Assembly (NCBI GenBank): GCA_036502925.1
Contig: DASXXS010000167.1
Coordinates: 1 to 13,683, forward strand
Reading direction: 5' to 3'
Source: VAZQ01 sp036502925
Lineage (GTDB): Bacteria; Pseudomonadota; Alphaproteobacteria; Rhizobiales; Xanthobacteraceae
DNA length: 13,683 nucleotides
Shown here piece by piece: positions 8,057 through 13,683 of the stretch (its first letter is position 1; the number at the start of each line of letters is the position of its first letter). Made by a program: the position numbers and the translations under genes. A model generated the notes under the pieces. It ran no database searches. It saw only the letters and a program-made list of their open reading frames with translations, and had not been told where the DNA came from.

Positions 8057-8782
8057 TCAGGCGCTGAGGTCAGGAGGCAACAAGCCCGGCGGGATCTCAC
8101 CCAGTCCCGCGCCAAGGTCGTCATAATGGACGGCGACCGGCGCGAAAGTGCGCCGATGATGGATCGTCGGCCCGAGCCGCTCGAGCGCGGCGAAGTGCTC
8201 GGGCACGCTATAGCCCATGTGACGCTCGAAGCCATAGCCCGGATGCGCCAGGCCCAGCCGCGCCATCAGGCGGTCGCGCGTCACCTTGGCGACGATCGAG
8301 GCCGCCGCAATGGAGGCCACGATGGCATCGCCGTGCACCACCGCTTCGCAGTCGCAGGGCGCGGCGATGCGGTCGCGGCCGTCGACCAGGACGAGCCGCG
8401 GCGCGATGGGCAACGCCGCCACCGCGCGCGCCAGCGCCCACAGCGAGGCGCGCAGGATGTTGTCCCGGTCGATGCGCGCCGGCGGCGCGAAGGCGACCGC
8501 CACATGGGCGCTGGCGCAGATCACCGCGTAGAGCTTTTCGCGCATCGGCGGGCTGAGCTTCTTGGAATCATCAAGGCCGCGGGGCACGCGCCCGGGATCG
8601 AGAATGACCGCGGCGGCGACCACCGGGCCGGCCAACGGCCCGCGGCCCGCTTCGTCGCAACCGGCGACCGGCCAGACGCCGCGTTTGAGGGCGGCGCGTT
8701 CACGCCGGAAGGTCGGACGGACAGCGTCCTCCCCGAGCGGAAGGCGGACGGCGCGGACCTCAGGCCCGGGTTTGCGGCTCAT
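8057..8782 (-). CDS. rnhB: Ribonuclease HII
   Basis: RNase HII cuts RNA in RNA-DNA hybrids and initiates removal of single ribonucleotides misincorporated in DNA. The family motif CDEAGRGPLAGPV is present, with catalytic Asp and Glu at residues 43-44 counted from the ATG at 8782. The third and fourth acidic residues are in LVLVDGRD (D134) and HGDAIVASIAAASIVAKVTR (D152). The C-terminal HPGYGFERHMGYSVPEH segment is also typical. The protein has 241 residues. A GTG four codons further upstream (8794) is open but has no ribosome-binding site, whereas the ATG has TGAG about 7 nt before it. The gene is followed closely by the GT39-like gene and preceded by the radical SAM gene on the same strand (76-bp gap), so the three could form an operon. 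Confidence 0.95.
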   Translation of the reverse strand: MSRKPGPEVRAVRLPLGEDAVRPTFRRERAALKRGVWPVAGCDEAGRGPLAGPVVAAAVILDPGRVPRGLDDSKKLSPPMREKLYAVICASAHVAVAFAPPARIDRDNILRASLWALARAVAALPIAPRLVLVDGRDRIAAPCDCEAVVHGDAIVASIAAASIVAKVTRDRLMARLGLAHPGYGFERHMGYSVPEHFAALERLGPTIHHRRTFAPVAVHYDDLGAGLGEIPPGLLPPDLSA

Positions 8783-8858
8783 GGCGCGACTCACAGCGCG
8801 GTTGCTGGCGCGATGGTGCGCGCCGGAGCCGGCTAGTCAATCGCGATGTTCGGATACC

Positions 8859-10010
8859 TCAAAACAGGCTGAGCTGCTCGGCCGCCCGGTGCGGCGGGGA
8901 GAAGTGCTCGGTGGTGAGCCTGGTCGTGCCGGCATTCAATCCGAGCTTCTCGCACGCGGCCTCGAACCGCCGCCCGATCATCCAGGCGACCGGGCCCGAT
9001 CCGGTCATGCGCTTGCCGAAGGTCGCGTCGTAATCCTTGCCGCCGCGCATGTCGCGGATCAGCTTGAAGACGTGACGATAGCGATCCGGGAAATTCGCCA
9101 TCAGCCATTCGCGAAAAATATCGCGCACTTCGAGCGGCAGCCGCAGCAGCACATAGCCGGCTCCCTTCACCCCGAGCGCGGCCGCGGTATCGAGGATGCG
9201 CTCGATCTCGCTGTCATTGATGGCGGGAATGACCGGCGCCACCATCACGGCCGTGGGCACGCCGGCAGCCGCCAATTGCCGCAGCGCCTCCAGGCGCCGC
9301 GAAGGCGTCGCGGCGCGCGGTTCCATCACGCGCGCCAGCTTCGGATCGAGCGTCGTCACCGACACTGCGACCTTGACCAGGTTGCGCTCCGCCATGCGCG
9401 CCAAAATGTCGAGATCGCGCAAGACCAGCGCCGACTTGGTGACGATGCCGACCGGATGGCCGCAGCGCTCGAGCACCTCGAGAATGCCCCGCATCACCCG
9501 GTATTCGCGCTCGATCGGCTGATAGGGATCGGTATTGGTGCCGATCGCGATGGTGCGCGGCTGGTAGCCGGAGGCCGACAATTCGCGTTCGAGCAGGCGC
9601 GGAGCGTCGGGCTTGACGAACAGCTTCGATTCGAAATCAAGGCCGGGCGAGAGCCCCAGATAGGCATGGGTCGGGCGCGCAAAACAATAGACGCAGCCGT
9701 GCTCGCAGCCGCGATAGGGATTGATGGAACGGTCGAAGGAAATGTCGGGCGAATCGTTGCGCGCGATGATGGTACGGGTGGCATCGACGGTGACGCTGGT
9801 CTTGAAGGCCGGCAGGTCGTCGAGCGGTTGCCAGCCGTCGTCGAAGGCGATGCGGGCGAGCGGCTCGTAACGGCCGCTGGCGTTCGATTGCGCGCCGCGG
9901 CCCTTGCGCCGATCGGCCGCGACCGCGGCTTCCCCGGTCGGGTCGGCTGGCGGGGCGGCCGGAGCTGCGGGCGGCCTTGGGTGGCGCAGGGCTGCAGAGG
10001 CTCGGGACAT
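8859..10010 (-). CDS. PA0069-family radical SAM protein (SplB-like, COG1533)
   Basis: This is a radical S-adenosylmethionine protein in the group related to spore photoproduct lyase; the reaction of the PA0069 subfamily is not known to me. The [4Fe-4S] motif CX3CX2C is present as RGCEHGCVYCFARPTHAYLG (cysteines at about 102, 106 and 109 of 383). It is followed by the family pattern IAIGTNTDPYQPIEREYRVM and by VAVSVTTLD. The N-terminal 50 residues are Pro/Ala-rich and likely disordered. The last five residues are QLSLF, matching the bacterial beta-clamp-binding consensus. The frame is open to an ATG at 10067, but the ATG at 10010 (MSRASAALRHPRP) has a nearby GGAAG. The gene lies upstream of rnhB on the same strand and diverges from the GT2-like gene across about 140 bp. 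Confidence 0.92.
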   Translation of the reverse strand: MSRASAALRHPRPPAAPAAPPADPTGEAAVAADRRKGRGAQSNASGRYEPLARIAFDDGWQPLDDLPAFKTSVTVDATRTIIARNDSPDISFDRSINPYRGCEHGCVYCFARPTHAYLGLSPGLDFESKLFVKPDAPRLLERELSASGYQPRTIAIGTNTDPYQPIEREYRVMRGILEVLERCGHPVGIVTKSALVLRDLDILARMAERNLVKVAVSVTTLDPKLARVMEPRAATPSRRLEALRQLAAAGVPTAVMVAPVIPAINDSEIERILDTAAALGVKGAGYVLLRLPLEVRDIFREWLMANFPDRYRHVFKLIRDMRGGKDYDATFGKRMTGSGPVAWMIGRRFEAACEKLGLNAGTTRLTTEHFSPPHRAAEQLSLF

Positions 10011-10153
10011 GCTTCCAATGTAAGCCCGCGGAGGGAACAAATCAAGAACAACCGCTCGTTCGGTCACGGCTTCGGCCGAATGAGGGTCGCGACCAGCGCC
10101 GACGTGATAGCGTCACGAGGCGGAATGATGCCGGGGAATCGGGGCCAGTTCTG

Positions 10154-10750
10154 ATGCTGAGCGTGGTCATTGCCACGGAGAACGCGGAGCGCGTCCTGGT
10201 GCCGACGCTGGCCGCGCTGGTGCCCGGTGCCACCGCCGGCATCGTGCGCGAAGTGATCGTGGCGGATGCCGGCTCGAGCGACGCGACCGCGATGATCGCC
10301 GACGCCGCCGGCTGCCGCATCGACGTGATGCCGCAGCCGCTCGGCCATCGGTTGCGGCAGGCGGCGGCGAGCGCGCGGGCGCCGTGGCTTCTGTTCCTGC
10401 GCCCGGGGGCGGTGCCGGATTGGACCTGGATCGAGGAAACACGGCGTTTCATCGAGCAGGCAGAGCTGGGCGGGCGGGCGGACACGCGGGCGGCCGCTTT
10501 CCGGCGGACGCTCGAAGCCGACACGCTCGGTTCGGCCATCGTGGAGGGACTGGAGCTGATCGCCGCCACGCTGGGAGCGCGGCCGCGCCCGCAGCAGGGC
10601 TTGCTGATCTCGAAGAAGCTCTACGAGCGGTTCGGTGGCCACCTCGGCGAAGACGGCGATCCGGAAGGAAAATTCCTTCGCCGCCTGGGCCGCCGCCGCA
10701 TCGTCATGCTGCGCAGCCGGACCATGATGGCGGGGACTGGATCGTTCTAA
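10154..10750 (+). CDS. Small GT2-like glycosyltransferase-fold protein
   Basis: The protein has 198 residues. The N-terminus MLSVVIATENAE and the segment VREVIVADAGSSDATAMIAD (31-50) match the GT-A fold of family-2 glycosyltransferases, whose usual form is VDDGSTDGT. After APWLLFLRPGAVPD (76-89) the metal-binding Asp-x-Asp expected at this place (usually FLDAD or FLHAD) is replaced by Leu-Arg-Pro-Gly. The protein is short and has no acceptor-binding or membrane domain. It may be an enzyme with an altered metal site or a degenerate family member. Start: the ATG at 10154, which begins exactly at the first beta strand; the frame extends upstream, but without homology I recognise. Its stop overlaps the stop of the convergent moaB-type gene (10747-10750, CTAA). 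The 143 bp upstream of the start holds no feature I can assign. Confidence 0.75.
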   Translation: MLSVVIATENAERVLVPTLAALVPGATAGIVREVIVADAGSSDATAMIADAAGCRIDVMPQPLGHRLRQAAASARAPWLLFLRPGAVPDWTWIEETRRFIEQAELGGRADTRAAAFRRTLEADTLGSAIVEGLELIAATLGARPRPQQGLLISKKLYERFGGHLGEDGDPEGKFLRRLGRRRIVMLRSRTMMAGTGSF

Positions 10751-11310
10751 ACCGTCGCGCCTTGCGCCTTGGGGCGCCGCAGGTGCTCGTCCAGCCGCGG
10801 CATGATCTCGACGAAATTGCAGGGACGATAGCGGTAGTCGAGCTGATGGACGAGGATTTCGTCCCAGGCGTCCCGGCAGGCGCCGGGCGAGCCCGGCAGG
10901 CAGAAAATGTAGGTCGCGCCGGCCACCCCCGCGGTTGCGCGCGTCTGGATCGCCGAAGTGCCGATCTTGCGGAAGCTCACCATCAGGAAGAGCACCGCAA
11001 ACGCCTCCATGCGTTTCTCGAACAGCGGCTCGACCGCTTCGGGGGTCACGTCGCGGCCGGTGAAGCCGGTGCCGCCGGTGGTGATGATCACATCGACCGC
11101 GGGCGCCTCGATCCATTCCTTGACGCGGGCCTGGATGGCGGCGGCGTCATCGGGAACGATTGTGCGCCCGGCGACCAGGTGGCCGGCCGCCTTGATGCGC
11201 TCCGACAGGAGCTCGCCCGAGTTATCGTCGGCGAGCGCGCGGGTGTCCGATACGGTCAGCACCGCAATTCGCAGCGGCAGGAATTGTCTGCTCTCGTCGA
11301 TCCCGGCCAT
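10747..11310 (-). CDS. moaB: MoaB/Mog-type molybdenum cofactor biosynthesis protein
   Basis: This protein belongs to the MoaB/MogA molybdopterin-binding fold, whose active members adenylylate molybdopterin before molybdenum insertion. Signatures in the 187 residues are IAVLTVSDTR (15-24), DVIITTGGTGFTGRDVTPEA (73-92, the molybdopterin-binding loop) and IFCLPGSPGACRDAWDEIL (135-153). The C-terminal HQLDYRYRPCNFVEIMPRLDEHLR is typical of the alphaproteobacterial MoaB group. No other cofactor gene lies nearby, so it is probably a stand-alone gene. Start: ATG at 11310, with a weak ribosome-binding site. Upstream, element B separates it from the metallopeptidase gene on the same strand. MoaB and Mog cannot be fully distinguished by eye. 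Confidence 0.92.
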   Translation of the reverse strand: MAGIDESRQFLPLRIAVLTVSDTRALADDNSGELLSERIKAAGHLVAGRTIVPDDAAAIQARVKEWIEAPAVDVIITTGGTGFTGRDVTPEAVEPLFEKRMEAFAVLFLMVSFRKIGTSAIQTRATAGVAGATYIFCLPGSPGACRDAWDEILVHQLDYRYRPCNFVEIMPRLDEHLRRPKAQGATV

Positions 11311-11327
11311 GACACTTATGTTAGCCC

Positions 11328-11404
11328 GTAGCCCGCATGGAACGAAGTGAAATGCGGGGCCGGCGGTCCCGGATTGCGGCGCTACCCGCCTCCATCCGGG
11401 CTAC
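11328..11404. repeat. Palindromic intergenic element B with terminal inverted repeats
   Basis: This 77-bp element is bounded by GTAGCCCGCATGGA (11328-11341) and TCCATCCGGGCTAC (11391-11404), inverted repeats matching 13 of 14. An internal perfect 7-bp stem is formed by CCCGCAT (11332-11338) and ATGCGGG (11352-11358). The 15-mer CCCGGATTGCGGCGC (11368-11382) is identical to the one in element A. Element B has only TACCC where element A carries its inner hairpin module. Its right end supplies the TAG stop codon (CTA at 11401-11403) of the metallopeptidase gene on the minus strand. The 7-mer TAGCCCG is repeated in tandem at the left border (11322-11335). Confidence 0.85.
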
Positions 11405-12315
11405 AGCTGATTCGCGCCGAACGTGTTGCAGCTGGCCACGGTGCCGCCCTTGAAACCCGAATTGAACCAGCGCTGACGCTGCGCGGAGGTGCCGTGGGTG
11501 AACGAATCCGGCACCACTCGGCCCTGCGCCCGCTGCAGGGTGTCGTCGCCGATCGCCGAGGCCGTGCGCAACGCCGCATCGACATCGCCGGGCTCCAGGT
11601 CCTTCCAGCGCTCTTGCGAACGGTTCGCCCACACGCCCGCCAAGCAGTCGGCCTGCAGCTCGACCTCCACCTGCAAATGGTTGGCCGCCGCCTTGCCCTG
11701 CGCCGCCTGCTGTTGCTGCTGCACGCGCGGCAGGATGCCGAGCAGCTTCTGCACGTGATGACCGACCTCGTGCGCGATCACATAGGCTTGCGCGAACAGG
11801 CACGATCTGCTGCCGGCATCGCAACCGTGGAAGCGGGTCTGCAGCTCGCGGAAGAACGAGGTATCGAGATATACCTTTTCGTCGAGCGGGCAATAGAACG
11901 GCCCCATGGCGCTCTGCGCCGCGCCGCAGCGCGCCTCGGTCGAGCCGCTGTACATGACCAGCGTCGGCGCCCGATACGTCTTGCCATCCCTGGCGAAAAT
12001 GTCCTTCCACACGACTTCGGTGCTGCCGAGGATCTTCGACACCTCGCGGCCCATCTCGTCCTGGGGCACGCCGGTTGGACGGTTGCGCACCGGCGCTTGC
12101 GTTTCGTAGGGACTGCCGCCCGATACCACCTCGGCGCCGCCGATGAGAAGCCGCGGATCGATGCCGAGCGCCCAGCCGACCAGCCCCAGCACCACGATGG
12201 TGCCGATGCCCAGCCCGCCGCGGCCGCCCGGCAGGCCGCCAAATCCACCGAAGCCGCCGCCCTCCTCGCGCCGGTCCTCGACATTGCTGCTTTCCGGGAG
12301 GTCATCCAAGCGCAT
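11401..12315 (-). CDS. ypfJ: YpfJ-type (KPN_02809 family) neutral zinc metallopeptidase
   Basis: The protein has 304 residues. An acidic/Gly-rich N-terminus (MRLDDLPESSNVEDRREEGG, then GFGGFGG) leads to one membrane span at about 35-51 (LGIGTIVVLGLVGWALGI), and the rest is predicted to be periplasmic. The zinc motif HEVGHH is at 182-187, with a conserved acidic segment VEVELQADCLAGVWAN downstream that probably supplies the third ligand. Paired cysteines (RCGAAQSAMGPFYC, GCDAGSRSC) could form disulfides, which fits export. The start at 12315 is well supported: AGGAGA lies 7 nt upstream on the minus strand (12323-12328). A 14-codon longer frame exists but ignores this site. Its substrate is unknown. 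It is divergent from ccrM, and its stop codon is provided by element B. Confidence 0.93.
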   Translation of the reverse strand: MRLDDLPESSNVEDRREEGGGFGGFGGLPGGRGGLGIGTIVVLGLVGWALGIDPRLLIGGAEVVSGGSPYETQAPVRNRPTGVPQDEMGREVSKILGSTEVVWKDIFARDGKTYRAPTLVMYSGSTEARCGAAQSAMGPFYCPLDEKVYLDTSFFRELQTRFHGCDAGSRSCLFAQAYVIAHEVGHHVQKLLGILPRVQQQQQAAQGKAAANHLQVEVELQADCLAGVWANRSQERWKDLEPGDVDAALRTASAIGDDTLQRAQGRVVPDSFTHGTSAQRQRWFNSGFKGGTVASCNTFGANQL

Positions 12316-12425
12316 GTTGCAATCTCCTGGCTTCGATCGCGCGACAGCCGCCGACACGCCCGGTCGATCGATTCCATTCGATATAGGTGCTCGGCAAACC
12401 CTGGCTAGCGCAAACTGCGGCTGGA

Positions 12426-12440
12426 TTAAGTGTATTTTTA
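12426..12440 (+). promoter_or_regulatory. CtrA-like binding site upstream of ccrM
   Basis: The sequence TTAA-GTGTATT-TTTA followed by CC matches the CtrA box TTAA-N7-TTAA(C) at seven of the eight defined positions. It lies 80 bp upstream of the ccrM ATG in the ypfJ/ccrM divergent region (12316-12520). In Caulobacter, ccrM transcription is known to be activated by CtrA, so position and target agree. The site is AT-rich in an otherwise GC-rich region. A GANTC site (GATTC, 12370-12374) also lies in this intergenic region. Confidence 0.5.
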
Positions 12441-12520
12441 CCGTGGCCGGCCATCATGCGTTTCGTCGGTTGTAGGTCCCGCGTCGCCGACAGCGTCGCC
12501 TGAGTTCAGAGTTCTGGATC

Positions 12521-13683
12521 ATGGTCGTATCGCGTCGCGGGGCGTCCAGCAGGGCGCCCCGCGCAATTTATGAGTCCGTCGATTGCCACCGGATCCTGGT
12601 CGGCGACTGTGTCGCGGCGATGTCGAAGCTGGCGGCGGACAGCGTCGACCTGGTGTTCGCCGACCCGCCCTATAATCTGCAATTGCGCGGCGATCTCAAG
12701 CGTCCCGACGATTCCCGCGTCGATGCGGTCGATGACGACTGGGACAAATTCTCGAGCTTTGCGGCCTACGACGACTTCACCCGCGCCTGGCTCATGGCCG
12801 CCCGGCGCGTGATGAAGCCTTCCGCCACGCTTTGGGTGATCGGCTCCTATCACAACATTTTTCGGGTCGGAGCGATCCTGCAGGATATCGGCTTCTGGAT
12901 CCTCAACGACGTGATCTGGCGCAAGTCCAATCCGATGCCGAACTTTCGCGGCCGCCGCTTCACCAATGCGCACGAGACCATGATCTGGGCCGCGCGCGGG
13001 GCGGACGCCAAGTCCTATACGTTCAACTACGAAGCCCTCAAGGCCGGCAACGACGATGTGCAGATGCGCTCCGACTGGACGCTGCCGCTGTGCACCGGCG
13101 AGGAACGGCTCAAGACCGCGGACGGCAAGAAGCTGCATCCCACGCAAAAGCCCGAGACGCTGTTGGCGCGCGTGATTCTTGCGTCCTCGCGGCCCGACGA
13201 TCTGGTGCTCGATCCGTTCTGCGGGACCGGCACGACCGGCAGCGTCGCCAAGCGGCTCGGCCGCCGTTTCATCGGCGTGGAACGCGATCCGGATTATGCG
13301 GCGGCAGCCGAGCAACGCATCGCCGCGACGCAGCCGCTTCCGGCCGCGAGCCTCGCCCCGTTCATGACCGCGCGCGAGGCGCCGCGGGTGCCGTTCGCCT
13401 CGCTGATCGAGCGCGGCCTGCTCGCGGCCGGCGCCCGGCTGGTCGACGCCAAGCGCCGGCATCGCGCCCTGGTGCGCGCCGACGGCGCCATCACGCTCAT
13501 GGCCCGCGAAGACGGGCGTGAACGCCCTTATGGCGAGAGCGTCGGCTCGATCCACCGCATCGGCGCGCTGGCGCAGGGGCTCGACGCCTGCAACGGCTGG
13601 GCCTTCTGGCACGTGGAAACCCCCAAAGGCCTCATCTCGATCGACGCGTTGCGCGCGGAGGTCAGGGCCGAGATGGGGGCGAG
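12521..13683 (+). CDS. ccrM: CcrM-type GANTC adenine-N6 DNA methyltransferase (3' end cut by window)
   Basis: This is a cell-cycle DNA methyltransferase that methylates adenine in GANTC. It is a beta-class N6-adenine enzyme: the catalytic motif DPPY is at 48-51 (VFADPPYNLQL) and the AdoMet-binding motif DPFCGTGTTG at 231-240 comes later. Between them are the conserved NDVIWRKSNPMPNFRGRRF and HPTQKPE segments. The C-terminal extension typical of CcrM follows, with GSIHRIGALAQG (342-353) and CNGWAFWHVE. The frame is open from the ATG at 12521 to the window edge (387 codons, no stop seen), close to the full family length. About 13 residues (M327-E339, MAREDGRERPYGE) are encoded by a hairpin module shared with intergenic element A and look like an insertion just before the GSIH motif. 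Regulation by CtrA is suggested by a box 80 bp upstream. Confidence 0.95.
   Translation, partial: MVVSRRGASSRAPRAIYESVDCHRILVGDCVAAMSKLAADSVDLVFADPPYNLQLRGDLKRPDDSRVDAVDDDWDKFSSFAAYDDFTRAWLMAARRVMKPSATLWVIGSYHNIFRVGAILQDIGFWILNDVIWRKSNPMPNFRGRRFTNAHETMIWAARGADAKSYTFNYEALKAGNDDVQMRSDWTLPLCTGEERLKTADGKKLHPTQKPETLLARVILASSRPDDLVLDPFCGTGTTGSVAKRLGRRFIGVERDPDYAAAAEQRIAATQPLPAASLAPFMTAREAPRVPFASLIERGLLAAGARLVDAKRRHRALVRADGAITLMAREDGRERPYGESVGSIHRIGALAQGLDACNGWAFWHVETPKGLISIDALRAEVRAEMGA
13498..13535. repeat. Palindromic module inside ccrM, shared with element A
   Basis: This 38-bp stretch aligns with 4966-5001 of element A; the core differs at one base over 20 (GAAGACGGGCGTGAACGCCC here, GAAGACGGGCGTAAACGCCC there). 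It contains nested stems: GGGCGT-GA-ACGCCC (13514-13527), a perfect inverted repeat, and GCCCG (13502-13506) with CGGGC (13513-13517). It is translated in frame within ccrM. Confidence 0.8.

Noticed and set aside
8026..8235. Extension of the GT39-like gene upstream to 8235
   Set aside because: The extra 70 codons overlap rnhB in another frame and have no membrane or family similarity. The ATG at 8025 starts right at the first membrane span.
8562..10154. A 530-codon open frame on the plus strand
   Set aside because: It is antisense to rnhB and to the radical SAM gene, both of which have intact family motifs. Its product is Arg/Ala-rich with no domain.
12506..13612. A 368-codon open frame on the minus strand opposite ccrM
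   Set aside because: It is fully antisense to a clear methyltransferase with all catalytic motifs. Its composition is typical of an antisense shadow and no family motif is visible.

Overview
The window is high-GC chromosomal DNA from an alphaproteobacterium, probably Rhizobiales- or Rhodospirillales-like. The evidence is a CcrM-type GANTC adenine methyltransferase preceded by a CtrA-like box, an ETF-ubiquinone oxidoreductase, a family-4 uracil-DNA glycosylase, an AzgA-like purine permease and short palindromic intergenic repeats ending in GTAGCC. I see no rRNA or tRNA gene, phage, transposase gene, CRISPR array or defence island. Ten protein genes can be supported. Nine are complete and the tenth, ccrM, runs off the right edge.

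Left part (1-4061): an exported TPR protein and, upstream of it on the same strand, ETF-QO. Between them is a degenerate 15-16 bp tandem array of about 15 units that reaches the annotated TPR start. ETF-QO diverges from the uracil-DNA glycosylase gene, and a four-unit 10-bp repeat lies in the gap between them.

Middle (4062-8794): the uracil-DNA glycosylase gene converges on an AzgA-like purine permease, with a palindromic element exactly between them. Upstream of the permease, on the same strand, follow a multi-membrane-span GT39-like protein and rnhB (ribonuclease HII).

Right part (8859-13683): a PA0069-family radical SAM protein ends in QLSLF, which resembles a beta-clamp-binding peptide. 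It diverges from a small GT2-like protein whose stop overlaps the stop of a moaB/mog-type gene. A second palindromic element separates moaB from a ypfJ-type zinc metallopeptidase gene. That gene diverges from ccrM, and a CtrA-like box lies in the intergenic region.

Functionally this is mostly housekeeping: DNA maintenance (UDG, RNase HII, CcrM, perhaps the radical SAM protein), respiration (ETF-QO), purine uptake and molybdenum cofactor synthesis. I did not find a new multi-gene system. The most interesting structure is a repeat family. Two intergenic elements share termini that supply the stop codon of the neighbouring gene. The longer one carries an inner hairpin module that the shorter one lacks, and a near-identical module sits in frame inside ccrM.
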